DNA of 64,000 nucleotides from Saccharomonospora sp. CUA-673 (lineage in GTDB: Bacteria > Actinomycetota > Actinomycetes > Mycobacteriales > Pseudonocardiaceae), in NCBI RefSeq assembly GCF_001942305.1, contig NZ_MKKE01000002.1, forward strand, positions 62,001 through 126,000, read 5' to 3'. The notes under the pieces were generated by a model that saw only the letters and a list, made by a program, of their open reading frames with translations, was not told the origin of the DNA and made no database searches. A program made the translations under genes and the position numbers. Of this stretch, positions 18,508-28,293 are shown in pieces. Positions within the stretch are counted from its first letter, which is position 1; each line of letters begins with the position of its first letter.

Positions 18508-19536
18508 TCAGGCCGAGTGAGGGGTCTCCAGCAGTCCGTCACTCGCCGCCCGTCGGCGGCGGCCGAGTTCGGCGAGGAGCGCGGGGACGACCTCGTGCAC
18601 GTCCCCGATCACGGAGTACGTCGCGCGCTGCATCATCGGCGCCTCCGGGTCGGTGTTGACGGCCAGGATCACGGCCGCGTCCATGCAGCCCACCCAGTGC
18701 TGGGTGGCCCCGCTGATGCCGCAGGCGATGTAGAGCTCGGGCGCGATCTTCGTGCCCGTCAGCCCCACCTGGTCGCGGTGCGGTCGCCACCCGTTGCTCG
18801 TGGCGACCCGCGAGCAGCCGACGACACCGCCGAGCGCGTCGGCGAGCTCCTCCAGCGCCGCGAAACCTTCCGCGCTGCCGACCCCACGGCCGCCCGAGAC
18901 GACGACGGGTGCGGTGGCCAGCGACAGTCCCCGCTCGCTCGAGGCCCGTTCGACGAGACGCACCCGCATGTCGTCGGCCGGGAGCTCCGGTGCGAACTCG
19001 ACGACCTCGCACTCGCCGGCTGCGGCGGGCGCCGCGGGCGGTGCCGGCGTGACGGTGCATCCGGGGCCGAGGGTCGCCATCGGCACGTCGGCGACGAGTT
19101 CGGCGTCCTCGAGCAGCACTCCCCCGCTGCGGGTCCGCGTCACCCGCCACATCCGGTCCCCCGCGTCGATCGCGACGCAGTTCGTCGCGAGCGGCGCGCC
19201 GGTCCGCGCCGCGGTGTGCGTGAGCACCTCGGCCGCCCGCCCACCGGCCATGGCCAGCACCGCGGACGGGCGGACCCGCTCGATCAGCTCCACGACGACC
19301 GCCGCCCACGCACCCGGCCCCCAGTCCGCGAGCTCGCCGCCGCGGGGCACGTACATCCGGTCCACACCGGACACTCCGACATCGGACAGGGCGACCCCGG
19401 ACAGGGCCGCATCGGACGGTCCCGCACCCCCGGTCGGCTCCCCGCCGATACGCAGCGCCGCGACCCGGGTGTCGAGTGTGCGGGCGAGGGCCGCCAGTTC
19501 GGGCGCGGTCGCGAGGTCGTCGATCAGGATCAACAT
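18508..19536 (-). CDS. etfA: Electron transfer flavoprotein alpha subunit
   Basis: A 342-residue FAD-binding ETF alpha chain. The C-terminal FAD domain is clear: VVSGGRGVGSAEGF, then GLTGTKIAPELYIACGISG, QHWVGC and AVNTDPEAPMM. The N-terminal half is diverged and carries a Gly/Ser/Val-rich insert (about residues 35-60). ATG 19536 is favoured over the GTG nine bases earlier because GGAAAGG is better placed for it. It lies 5 bases after etfB and closes the one-carbon operon. It should pass electrons from the dimethylglycine/sarcosine dehydrogenase upstream to the quinone pool through ETF-quinone oxidoreductase. Confidence 0.93.
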   Translation of the reverse strand: MLILIDDLATAPELAALARTLDTRVAALRIGGEPTGGAGPSDAALSGVALSDVGVSGVDRMYVPRGGELADWGPGAWAAVVVELIERVRPSAVLAMAGGRAAEVLTHTAARTGAPLATNCVAIDAGDRMWRVTRTRSGGVLLEDAELVADVPMATLGPGCTVTPAPPAAPAAAGECEVVEFAPELPADDMRVRLVERASSERGLSLATAPVVVSGGRGVGSAEGFAALEELADALGGVVGCSRVATSNGWRPHRDQVGLTGTKIAPELYIACGISGATQHWVGCMDAAVILAVNTDPEAPMMQRATYSVIGDVHEVVPALLAELGRRRRAASDGLLETPHSA

Positions 19537-19541
19537 CGTCG

Positions 19542-20330
19542 TCACACCTTTCCGAGCCGGGCCAGCACGTCGACGACGGCGGGCGCGGCGTCGGCGCCCC
19601 GGCCCAGCGGGATCGCCGACGCACGCCGGTCCTCGGGCATGCGCAGCCCGACGGTCCGCAGACCGTGCGAGCGCACCGCCGCCGGGTCGGGGTGCACCGT
19701 CCGCAGTTCGGCCTTCTTGGCCTTCAGCCGCCCCGGCAACGTCGGATACCGCGGCAGGTTCAGTCCTTCCTTGACGGCGATCACCGCGGGTGCGTCGAGG
19801 CCGAACACCTCGACTCCCCCGTCGGCCTCCCGGCTCGCGCGCACGCGCAGGCCACCGGAGCCGGCCGGGGCCACGTCCAGGCCCTTGATGCCGCCGATGG
19901 CGGGCAGGCCGAGCGCCGTGGCCAGACGGATGCCGACCTGGCCGTGTCCGGCGTCGGCGGACGAATCGCCGACCAGCACCAGATCCGGTGCCGGTTCGTC
20001 GGCCAGTCCCTGCCGCAGCGCGTCGGCCGTCTCCTGCGGGTCGGACTCGGTGTCGCCCGCCCCGACCGCGGCGTCGACGAGCACCGCCCGGTCGGCCCCC
20101 ATCGCCAGGGCGTACCGGAGCTGTTCGGCGGCGTCCGGCGGGCCGACCGTGACGACGGTGACGGTGCCGCCGTACGCGGCGACCAGCCGAACGGCCTCCT
20201 CGATCGCGCACTCCTCGTGCGGGCCGATGGTGAACCCGAGGTGGCGGGTGTCGACGGCCAGGCCGTCGTCGGTCAGGGGCACCTGCGCCCCCAGGGCGGG
20301 CACCCGCTTCACACAGACCACGATGTGCAC
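19542..20330 (-). CDS. etfB: Electron transfer flavoprotein beta subunit
   Basis: A 262-residue ETF beta chain with the family start HIVVCVKRVPALGAQVPL, the AMP site around YALAMGADRAVLV and QVGIRLATALGLP, and the partner-binding region PAVIAVKEGLNLPRYPTLPG. GTG 20330 has AGGAGG five bases upstream. It forms the heterodimer with EtfA and is the part that docks on the dehydrogenase. Its position directly after the dehydrogenase gene (29-base gap) indicates a dedicated electron acceptor for it. Confidence 0.95.
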   Translation of the reverse strand: MHIVVCVKRVPALGAQVPLTDDGLAVDTRHLGFTIGPHEECAIEEAVRLVAAYGGTVTVVTVGPPDAAEQLRYALAMGADRAVLVDAAVGAGDTESDPQETADALRQGLADEPAPDLVLVGDSSADAGHGQVGIRLATALGLPAIGGIKGLDVAPAGSGGLRVRASREADGGVEVFGLDAPAVIAVKEGLNLPRYPTLPGRLKAKKAELRTVHPDPAAVRSHGLRTVGLRMPEDRRASAIPLGRGADAAPAVVDVLARLGKV

Positions 20331-20359
20331 GGCGCCTCCTTCCGGTCCCGCCGGGGACC

Positions 20360-22872
20360 TCACGCCTTCATGCGCGTGTCGTCCGGGTCGAACAACGGCC
20401 TCCTGCCGACGCGGGCGACCGTCACCGGATACCGCTCGGCCATGTACTCCACCTGCAGCGCAGTGCCCTCGACGGCGTGCTCGGCGGGCAGGTAGGCCAT
20501 CAGCAGGTACGCGCCGAGCGAGGGCGCCCCGCCCGCGCTGGTGACGAACGAACCCCGTCCCTTGCGGTCGACGATCCGCCGGCCGTCGCGGGTGAGGATC
20601 GGTTCGCCGCCCTGCGGGTACCGCGCGATACCCGCCGCCGACGTGTGGTCGTCGACGGTGAGGGTGCACAGGGTCGCGGCCGGGTCGGTCTCCCGCGCGG
20701 CGAGGTAGGCGTCCTTCCCGATGAAGTCGGCCGCCTTGACCTTCGGCAACGCCAGTCCTGCCTCGACCGGGTTGTACTCGCCGTCGAGTTCGGCGCCCAT
20801 CAGCCGGTAGCCCTTCTCGAGGCGGCCGGTCGTGCCGTAGACGCCGATGCCCGCCGGGACGAGCCCGTGTGGTGCGCCCGCCTCGGCGATCGCGTCCCAC
20901 AGTGCCTGTCCGTGCTCGAACGCCGTGTGCAGTTCCCAGCCGAGGTCGCCGACGTACGACACGCGCAGGGCCAGCACGGGGATCCCGGCGACCGTGATGT
21001 CGCGGGCCGTGCCGAACGGCAGCGCCGCGTCGGACACGTCGTCCCCGGTCGTCGCCGCGAGGATGTCCCGTGCCCGCGGACCCCACAGACCCAGCGTGCA
21101 CACCGCCGAGGTGACGTCCACCAACGACACCGAGCCGTCGGCGGGCAGGTTGCTCTCGAACCAGAACCGGTCGCGGGCGCCGTCCGCGCCGCCGGTGATC
21201 ACGCGGAAGCGGTCCTCGGCCAGCCGGACGACGGTCAGGTCGCTGCGGAAGCCGCCGCCCGGGGCCAGCACCGGGGTGTAGCAGAGCCGGCCGACCGGAC
21301 GGTCGATCTGCGCCATCGTCATCCGCTGCAGGTAGTCGAGCGCGCCGGGTCCGCGCACGTCGAACTGTGCGAACGCCGTCAGGTCGATCATGGCCGCGCG
21401 CTCGCGCATCGCGAGATGCTCGGCGTCGATGATGGGCGACCACCAGCGGGCGTCCCATTCGTGCGGCCGGTCCGGGATCCGGTCGGCGAACTCGTCGAGC
21501 AGCCCGCGGTTGGACTCGTACCAGTGCGGCCGTTCCCACCCGCCGACCTCGAAGAACATCGCGTCCCGATCCCGTTCCCTCGCGTGGAACGGCGAGAGCC
21601 GGCGGCCGCGACCGGATTCCCACTGCTCACGCGGATGCACGATGCCGTAGGTCTTGTTGAATCCCTCGAGCGCGCGGGCGCGCACGTGCTCGCGCGTGCG
21701 CTGGTGCGGGTAGAAACGGGCGATGTCCGCGCCGTGCAGGTCGATCTCGGTGTCGCCGTGGGTCATCCACTCGGCGAGCATCCGTCCGACGCCGGGGCCT
21801 TCCTTGATCCACACCGCCGCGGCCGACCACAGGCCGTCGACCTCGGGCGACGGTCCCAGCACCGGCGCGCCGTCCGGGGTCATCGACAGCAGGCCGTTGA
21901 TCGCGTGCCGCACGCCCGCGTCGGGCCGGTCGAGGATGCTGCCGAACAGTTCCAGTGCCTGTTCGAGCTGCGGGTCGAAGTCGTCGGACGTGAACGGCAG
22001 CTGGGTCGGCGACAGGGCGGCCGCCGCGATCGACGGGATCTCGTCGGGCTCGTGCAGGATCGGCCGGTGGGCGTACGAGCCGATCTCCAGGTCGGCGCCG
22101 CTCTGCCGCTCGTACATGAGCGCGTCCATGTCCCGGACGATCGGATAGGCGATCGCGGTGCCCGTCGACTCGAACTCCGGGATCGGGCCCACGTCCATCA
22201 TCTGGTGCACCGCGGGCGTCAACGGGATCGACGCACCGGCCAGCCGGGCGATCCGCGGGCTCCACACCCCGCACGCCACGACGACGATCGGCGTCTCGAT
22301 GTCGCCCGCCGTCGTGCACACCGACTCGATCCGGCCGCCGCGGGTGCGGATGTCGGTGACCTCGGTGCCGGCCGACACGGTCAGCGCGCCCTGCGCGATC
22401 GCCTGTTCCCGCATCAGCGCACCGGCTTGCAGCGGGTCGACGACGGCGACGGACGGCGTCCAGAACCCGGCCAGCAGGATGTCCGGATCGACGAACGGGA
22501 CGAGCTCGGCGACGCGGCGCGGCTCGATCAGCTCGGACGGGATGCCCCACGCCTCGGCCGAGGCCATCCGCCGTTTCAGCTCCTCGACCCGCGCCGGTTC
22601 GCGCGCCACCTCGACGCCGCCGCACGTGATGAGGGTGCCCAGTTTCTCGTACTGGCGCATCGAATCGGTCGTCAGCGCGGTGATCTCCCGCGAGTGGTCG
22701 ACAGGGAAGACGAAATTGGACGCGTGCCCGGTCGACCGCCCGGATCGGGCAGCGGACCCTTCTCCACCAGGACGATGTTGCGCCACCCCGCCTCGGCGAG
22801 GTGGTGGCACACGGAGTTGCCGACGATGCCGGCTCCGATCACGACGACGTCGGCTCGCTGCGGCATGGTCAT
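20360..22872 (-). CDS. Dimethylglycine/sarcosine dehydrogenase, frameshifted
   Basis: A flavoprotein of about 837 residues that removes an N-methyl group and hands it to tetrahydrofolate as 5,10-methylene-THF. The N-terminal DAO domain has the FAD motif GAGIVG (13-18) and a GSTGHAS block where this family attaches FAD to His. The C-terminal half (from about 430) is a GcvT-like folate domain with YLQRMTMAQI and LEKGYRLMGAELDGEYNPVEAG. MTMPQRAD to LPDPGG is in one frame and STGHASN onward in the next; one base is missing near 22738. ATG 22872 has GAGGAAG upstream. It sits between fhs and etfB. Dimethylglycine, sarcosine or another methylamine could be the substrate. Confidence 0.9.
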
Positions 22873-22886
22873 CTCGATCACTTCCT

Positions 22887-24578
22887 CTACGACAGCCCCA
22901 CGACCTGGCCTGCCTCGTCGATGTCGATGTGCTCGGCCGCGGGCCGCGACGACAGGCCCGGCATGGTGCGCATGTCGCCGCAGATCGGGTAGACGAACCC
23001 GGCCCCGGCCGACAACCGGATCTCCCGGACCGGCAACCGCCAGCCCTCCGGGGCGCCCTTGCGCGACGGATCGTCCGACAACGACAGGTGCGTCTTGGCC
23101 ACGCACACGGGAAGCCGGCCGAATCCCTGGCGCTCGTAGGTCTCCAACTGCGTGCGTGCGGTCCGGCTCAGGTCGATGCCGTCCGCGCCGTACATCCGCC
23201 GGGCCACGACGTCGATCTTGTCGGCCAGCGGCAGGTCGTCGGCGTACAGCGGGGTGTACTCGCTCGGCGTGCGGCACGCCTCGACCACGGCCTCGGCCAG
23301 TTCGGCCGCCCCTTTGCCGCCTTTCGCCACGTGCGTCGCGACGACCGCGCGCACGCCCTCCGACGCCGCGACGTCCACAATGGCCTGTTTCTCGCTCTCG
23401 TGGTCGCCGGGGAAGGCGTTGACCGCCACGACGGGTGTCACCCCGTGGGCGCGGACGTTGGCGATCTGCCGGCGCAGGTTCGCCGCGCCGAGCCACACGT
23501 CGTCCGGGTTCTCGGCGAGCATCTCCTCGGGCAGCGGCCGGCCCGCCACCACGCGGTACCGGCCGGTGTGCGCCTTGAGCCCCCGCACGGTCGCCACGAT
23601 GACGGCGGCGTCGGGGGTCAGGCCGGACGCGCGGCACTTGATGTTGAAGAACCGTTCGGCACCCATGTCGGCGCCGAATCCGGCCTCGGTCACGAGGTAA
23701 TCGCCGCCGTGGATGCCGATCAGGTCGGCGACCACGGACGAGTTCCCGTGCGCGATGTTGCCGAACGGTCCACAGTGCACCAGGGCGGGCGTCTGCTCCG
23801 TGGTCTGCAGCAGGTTCGGCTGCAGCGCGTCGCGCAGCTGCACGCACATGGCCCCGGCCGCGTGCAGGTCCTCCGCCGTCACGGGGTTGCCCGCCCGGTC
23901 CTCGGCGACGACGATCCGGCCGAGCCGCGCCCGCAGGTCCGGCAGGGAGCGGGCGAGGGCCAGCACCGCCATCACCTCGCTGGCGGCGGTGATGTCGAAA
24001 CCGGTCTGCCGCGGGATGCCGTCCTGCCTGCCGCCCAGTCCCGTGACGATCTGCCGCAGGTCCCGGTCGTTGACGTCCAGGACCCGCCGCCACGCGATCT
24101 GCAGCGGGTCGATGTCGAGGGCGTTGCCCTTGTGCAGGTGGTTGTCGACCATCGCGGCCAGCAGGTTGTGGGCCGAGGTCACCGCGTGCAGGTCCCCGGT
24201 GAGGTGCAGGTTGACGGCCTCCATCGGCACCACCTGGGCGTAGCCGCCGCCTGCCGCGCCGCCCTTGATGCCGAACGTCGGCCCCATCGACGCCTGCCGC
24301 ACCGCGATCACGCCGCGTTTGCCGATGTGCCCGAACGCCTGGCCCAGCCCGACCGTCGTCGTGGTCTTGCCCTCACCGAGCGGGGTCGGGGTGATGGACG
24401 TGACGACGACGTACTTCGCGCGCGGACGATCGGCCAGTGCCTCGATCGCGTCCAGCGAGATCTTGCCGGCCGCCCGGCCGTACGGCTCGAACAGTTCCGG
24501 CGGAATTCCCATGTCCGCGGCGACATCCGGTAACGGCTTGCGGACCGCGGCCCGCGAGATCTCCAGATCCGTCGGCAT
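22887..24578 (-). CDS. fhs: Formate-tetrahydrofolate ligase
   Basis: A 563-residue 10-formyl-THF synthetase (EC 6.3.4.3), ATP + formate + THF to 10-formyl-THF, reversible. The family opening ITPTPLGEGKTTTTVGLG (about 62-79) supplies the phosphate loop, followed by RQASMGPTFGIKGGAAGGGYAQV, DRAGNPVTAEDL and TEAGFGADMGAERFF. Length is normal. It starts 3 bases after the metF stop. In this operon it most likely runs toward formate and ATP, disposing of methyl-derived one-carbon units, as proposed for LigH in Sphingobium O-demethylation clusters. Confidence 0.97.
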   Translation of the reverse strand: MPTDLEISRAAVRKPLPDVAADMGIPPELFEPYGRAAGKISLDAIEALADRPRAKYVVVTSITPTPLGEGKTTTTVGLGQAFGHIGKRGVIAVRQASMGPTFGIKGGAAGGGYAQVVPMEAVNLHLTGDLHAVTSAHNLLAAMVDNHLHKGNALDIDPLQIAWRRVLDVNDRDLRQIVTGLGGRQDGIPRQTGFDITAASEVMAVLALARSLPDLRARLGRIVVAEDRAGNPVTAEDLHAAGAMCVQLRDALQPNLLQTTEQTPALVHCGPFGNIAHGNSSVVADLIGIHGGDYLVTEAGFGADMGAERFFNIKCRASGLTPDAAVIVATVRGLKAHTGRYRVVAGRPLPEEMLAENPDDVWLGAANLRRQIANVRAHGVTPVVAVNAFPGDHESEKQAIVDVAASEGVRAVVATHVAKGGKGAAELAEAVVEACRTPSEYTPLYADDLPLADKIDVVARRMYGADGIDLSRTARTQLETYERQGFGRLPVCVAKTHLSLSDDPSRKGAPEGWRLPVREIRLSAGAGFVYPICGDMRTMPGLSSRPAAEHIDIDEAGQVVGLS

Positions 24579-24581
24579 GGC

Positions 24582-25481
24582 TCACCCCTCCCCTCCTGCT
24601 GGTCGATCGTGGGCACCGCCGGCAGGTCCGGCGGCGAGGTCGGTGACGAGGCGGGCGGTGGCCCGCACCCGGTTGAACGTGTAGAAGTGCAGTCCCGCGA
24701 GCGGTAGCCCTGGGTCGAGCTCGGCCAGTCCCCGCAGGACCGCGTGCCGACCCGAGCGCGGTGTCCGTAGGCCGGCTTTCAGCAGTCCCAGCACGGTCGA
24801 CCGGTTCGAGGTCACGAACCGCAGCGAGTCGCCGACGCCGATCCGCGCGCCGACCCTGGCCAGCGTCACGGCGTCGACGTCGCCGGGCACCCCGGCGACC
24901 ACCGGCAGCCGCAACCCGCGCTGCTGCGCGGCGGTCAGGAACGCCGCCACCGCGCCGACGTCGAAGCACAACTGCGTCACGGTGTAGGTCGCATAGTCCT
25001 GTTTGGACAACAGCGAGGCCCACAACGTCTCGGGGTCGATGCTCGGATGATCCTCCGGGTACGACGGCACGCCCACCGCGGCCGGCAACCGGTCCAGCTC
25101 GGCCATCGCACGCAGCAGCGCGAGCCCGTCCGGGTACGGCCCGGCGGCCACGGCGGCGTCGCCGCCGACGACGAACACGTCGTCCACTCCGGACCCGGCG
25201 AGGCGGTCGAGCACGTCGGCCAGCTCGCCGCGACTCGTGAGCTGCCGCGCCGCCAGGTGCGGAACCGGTCGCAACCGCTGTGCCGCCAGCTTCTCGCAGA
25301 GCTCGACGGTCGCACCGGTCCCGCGGCGCGGGGAGGCCGTCACCGTGACGACCGTGTCCTCCGGCAGGAGGCCCGTCTGCTCGAGCACGCCGGCCAGGGG
25401 CAGCACCTCGTACCGCGGGCGGGCCAGGAGCGGCGCCAACGCCCGCGCGGTGCGGCTGCTGCGGACACGCGGTCCCCTCAT
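24582..25481 (-). CDS. metF: Methylenetetrahydrofolate reductase (MetF family)
   Basis: A 299-residue TIM-barrel flavoprotein interconverting 5-methyl- and 5,10-methylene-THF. Seen: VTVTASPRRGTGATVELCEKL near the N terminus, DVFVVGGD, the YPEDHPS-to-LLSKQDYAT region, TQLCFD and GLHFYTFNR at the end, all typical of MetF. ATG 25481 overlaps the stop of the demethylase gene as ATGA. The sequence is diverged from housekeeping MetF and the setting is catabolic, so it probably oxidises 5-methyl-THF made by the neighbouring demethylase. No folD-like gene is in the window to complete the step to 10-formyl-THF. Confidence 0.9.
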   Translation of the reverse strand: MRGPRVRSSRTARALAPLLARPRYEVLPLAGVLEQTGLLPEDTVVTVTASPRRGTGATVELCEKLAAQRLRPVPHLAARQLTSRGELADVLDRLAGSGVDDVFVVGGDAAVAAGPYPDGLALLRAMAELDRLPAAVGVPSYPEDHPSIDPETLWASLLSKQDYATYTVTQLCFDVGAVAAFLTAAQQRGLRLPVVAGVPGDVDAVTLARVGARIGVGDSLRFVTSNRSTVLGLLKAGLRTPRSGRHAVLRGLAELDPGLPLAGLHFYTFNRVRATARLVTDLAAGPAGGAHDRPAGGEG

Positions 25482-26731
25482 CGCTTCGGGGTCTCCTTCC
25501 GCGGGTCGATGAACGGCTTGTCCACGACCGTCGCCTCCCGGATTCCCGTCGGCGTGACCACCGTCAGGTCGGTGCCGGTCCCGCTGAGCTCGATGGGCAC
25601 CATGGCCAGCCCGATGTTGCGTTCGAGCCGCGGCGAGTGGCAGGCACTCGTCACCGTCCCGACCGCGGTTCCCGACCGGTCCCGCACCTCGAACGGCTCG
25701 ATCATCGACCCGTCGTTGTACGTGCCGAGCGGCTCCCCGGACATCTCCAGTCCCACCATGAGCCGGGAAACGCCCTCGGCCCGGGCCCTGGCCAGTGCGG
25801 CCTTGCCGATGAAGTCGGCCTCCTGGTCGAGGTCGACCATCCACGAGTAGTCGTAGCCGACCTCGAGGGGGTTGGTGCCGAGCGTGATGTCGCAGCCGTA
25901 GGCGAGCATGCCCGCCTCGATCCGCCGCATGTGGCACGGTCCGATGGGCCGCAGCCCGTGGGGACGGCCGGCCTCCCACACCGCGTCCCACAGCCGGCCC
26001 GCGTTACGCGAGGCGTCGCGCAGGTAGAGCTCGTAGCCGATCTCACCGGAGTATCCGGTGCGGCTGACGACCACCTGCATCCCGTCGACGGTGAACTCCC
26101 GCAGCCGGTAGTACGGCACGTCGAGCACGTCGGCGCCGAACAGATCGCACAGGACCTCCTTGGCGAGGGGCCCCTGGATCTGCAGCGGTGCGACGTCGAC
26201 CTCGGCGATGCGGACGTCCCAGCCGCCCGCGTGCGCGAGGCCCATGGCCCACAGCCCGACGTCGGAATCGGCCAGGGAGAGCCAGAATCGGTTCTCCTCG
26301 AGCCGCAGCAGCACCGGGTCGTTGATGATGCCGCCGTCGGGCGCGGTGATGAACACGTACTTGCACTGTCCGATGTCGCACCGGTTCAGGTCGCGCGGTA
26401 CGAGCATGTTGGTGAAATCGAACGCGTCCGGTCCGGAGATCTCGAGCTGACGCTCGACCCCGACGTCCCAGACGGTCACGCCCTGCAGCAGTGCCCAGTA
26501 CTCGCCGACCGGGTCGCCGTAGTGGCGTGGGTGATAGGTGTGGTTGTACACGCTGTACATCGCTACCCCGTGGGCACGGGATTTCCAGAAGTACGGCGAT
26601 TTCCGCAGTCGCGTGTACAGCATCACCGCCGGGTTGGCGGGGACGTTCGGCCCCCCGGTGTCCGCGGCGAAGCCGGTGTCGATCCGACTGTCCGAACGCG
26701 TGTCGAAGGCGCTGGTAATGGCATCGGTCAT
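25478..26731 (-). CDS. DmdA/GcvT-like THF-dependent demethylase
   Basis: A 417-residue protein of the GcvT/DmdA/LigM superfamily. Strings such as YSVYNHTYHP, VTVWDVGVERQLEI, LVPRDLNRCDIGQCKYV, NDPVLLRL, SLADSDVGLW and VAPLQIQGP resemble DMSP demethylase DmdA more than GcvT, and a long N-terminal stretch precedes the T-protein fold. It should transfer a methyl group from a methyl donor (sulfonium, betaine or methoxy compound) to THF. ATG 26731 is preferred to the GTG nine bases earlier because GAGGTGG is correctly spaced for it. It heads the metF-fhs-dehydrogenase-etfBA operon. Whether it uses DMSP is not decided by sequence alone. Confidence 0.85.
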   Translation of the reverse strand: MTDAITSAFDTRSDSRIDTGFAADTGGPNVPANPAVMLYTRLRKSPYFWKSRAHGVAMYSVYNHTYHPRHYGDPVGEYWALLQGVTVWDVGVERQLEISGPDAFDFTNMLVPRDLNRCDIGQCKYVFITAPDGGIINDPVLLRLEENRFWLSLADSDVGLWAMGLAHAGGWDVRIAEVDVAPLQIQGPLAKEVLCDLFGADVLDVPYYRLREFTVDGMQVVVSRTGYSGEIGYELYLRDASRNAGRLWDAVWEAGRPHGLRPIGPCHMRRIEAGMLAYGCDITLGTNPLEVGYDYSWMVDLDQEADFIGKAALARARAEGVSRLMVGLEMSGEPLGTYNDGSMIEPFEVRDRSGTAVGTVTSACHSPRLERNIGLAMVPIELSGTGTDLTVVTPTGIREATVVDKPFIDPRKETPKR

Positions 26732-27006
26732 GGGGCCCACCTCGTTGTTCCGGCCCGGTTCGATGTGGTGCGTTCTGGGCGAAGGCCCGCCGCCTCGTCG
26801 CCGACGCGCTGCACTGTGCGTGCACTCCCGCGCGGTTGCGTCATTCGCAACGAGTTCTGTATTGGTAAACCGCGTACGCCCAGGATGGGCCGGACCCCGC
26901 AGCGCGTCAAGAGGGCCGGAAAGGGTTTTCGCGCAGCCGGGAATGTGGATCTACCTGGGGTTTTGACACCGTGTGCCGCAGCAAGGGGAAGCGCCTCGGG
27001 CGTGGC
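26732..27006 (-). promoter_or_regulatory. Upstream region of the one-carbon operon, with GTTGCG-5-CGCAAC
   Basis: A 275-base gap that must hold the operon promoter. It contains a perfect inverted repeat GTTGCG-TCATT-CGCAAC at 26835-26851, about 105 bases upstream of the demethylase start, a plausible operator for an unknown dimeric regulator. No glycine riboswitch pattern was seen. Confidence 0.5.
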
Positions 27007-28149
27007 TCACTCCGTGTCGTAGACGTGCTCGGCGACGATGCCCTTCATCGTCGCGAGCATGTCGAGGGTGTCGGCGGCGTATCCGCCGTCCTCGGGAATC
27101 GGCGGCACGTCGTCGCCCGCGGCATCGATCATCGACCAGCCGCTGCCCAACCGGATGAGGCTGGCGTGCTTGGTGTCGTAATAGTCGGGCGACACACTGA
27201 CGGCGACGCCGCGTGCGCCCGCCGCGGCGGCGAGCAGATGCAGGTGGAAGCGCGTCGAGATCCACACCTGGTCGGCGGCCGCGGGGATACCCCGGCGCCA
27301 CAGGGCCGACATCGGCACGAACTCGGCGCCGGGCAGCTCGGCGGAGAGCAGGTCGTAGACGGCCCGGTCGATGCGGGGAATCGCCTCGACGAACGTCAGT
27401 TCCTCCGACGGAACCTCCCACCGTCGCAGCAATCCGAGCAGCCGACCGGCCAAGGCGGACGGTTCGAGCGCGCCGATGTCGGACTGCATGCAGACCATGA
27501 ACTTGCGCGCCTTCTCGTGGTCCTCGGGTTTCGGCACCTCGAGGAACACGTCGTCGCACGTGGCCCGGGCGCCCGCCGAGGCGAGCAGCTCCGCGGAGTG
27601 TTCGTCCCGGGTGTCGACGACCGCGAAGTGCCGCAGCAACGCGTGCAACAGTTCCCCGCTGCCCGGCGCGAGCGGCGCGAAGCCCTGCCCCGTGGCCGCG
27701 AGGCGCGCTCCGGACCGCTCCCGCGCGGCGACGGCGCCGGCGAGGAGCCCGACGTGCTGCGGCCAGAGCCCGTTGATGTACCCGCCGCCGATGACGTGGA
27801 TGACGTCCATGTGGCCGAGCAGTTCGACGCCGGGATGGCAGCGGGGCATCAGGCCCGGTTCGTGCAGCACCCGCCGCACCCACGCGGCCACCTGCCACGG
27901 ATCCGCGGTCGGGGCCTCGGTGCTCAGGCGCCACAACGTGTTGGTGCACCGCAGGTTGGGGTGCAGCCCCGCGAGCATCACCTGCGCCGTGCCCGGCGTG
28001 TGGCAGTCGAGCCACACCTCGGCGTCGGGCGCGACCCGGGCCAGATGCCGCAGCCAGGTCGCCGCCAGCAACTCGTCGCCGAAATTGGGCAGGCCGGTGG
28101 GGCCGACCAGGTAGATCCGACGGGGCGAGGCAGACTCGGCGCGGGACAT
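27007..28149 (-). CDS. Polysaccharide pyruvyl transferase family protein
   Basis: A 380-residue protein of the CsaB/WcaK family, which puts ketal pyruvate on cell-wall or exopolysaccharide sugars using PEP. The family glycine-rich opening IYLVGPTGLPNFGDELLAATWL (about 12-33) and HVIGGGYINGLWPQH (about 118-132) are present, as is a C-terminal DQVWISTRFHLHLLAAAAG region. ATG 28149 was chosen; an earlier GTG at 28170 would add residues including a TTA codon, rare in this genome. It stands alone between the one-carbon operon and the divergent arsenic operon, with no glycan genes adjacent. Confidence 0.85.
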   Translation of the reverse strand: MSRAESASPRRIYLVGPTGLPNFGDELLAATWLRHLARVAPDAEVWLDCHTPGTAQVMLAGLHPNLRCTNTLWRLSTEAPTADPWQVAAWVRRVLHEPGLMPRCHPGVELLGHMDVIHVIGGGYINGLWPQHVGLLAGAVAARERSGARLAATGQGFAPLAPGSGELLHALLRHFAVVDTRDEHSAELLASAGARATCDDVFLEVPKPEDHEKARKFMVCMQSDIGALEPSALAGRLLGLLRRWEVPSEELTFVEAIPRIDRAVYDLLSAELPGAEFVPMSALWRRGIPAAADQVWISTRFHLHLLAAAAGARGVAVSVSPDYYDTKHASLIRLGSGWSMIDAAGDDVPPIPEDGGYAADTLDMLATMKGIVAEHVYDTE

Positions 28150-28251
28150 ACCGACCGACCGTAACAGCACGGACGCGTGGCGTGGCGCGCAACGTGCAGA
28201 TCGGACGGTGCCGGCACGTAGGGACCCGTGATCAACCCCTCAACCAGTATG

Positions 28252-28269
28252 GATAGATTGACATCTATC
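28252..28269. promoter_or_regulatory. ArsR operator upstream of arsR
   Basis: Perfect palindrome GATAGAT-TGAC-ATCTATC, AT-rich, 25 bases before the arsR start and containing a TTGACA -35-like hexamer. Typical size and place for an ArsR-family autorepressor site. Confidence 0.8.
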
Positions 28270-28293
28270 TAGACGCCGCTCAATCTTGTCCAC

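Noticed and set aside
20477-24533. Very long antisense frames opposite the dehydrogenase and fhs
   Set aside because: Same GC shadow effect; low-complexity Arg/Gly/His composition and no start signals.
26732-27006. Glycine riboswitch before the GcvT-like gene
   Set aside because: No tandem glycine aptamer pattern could be found; only a short inverted repeat is present.
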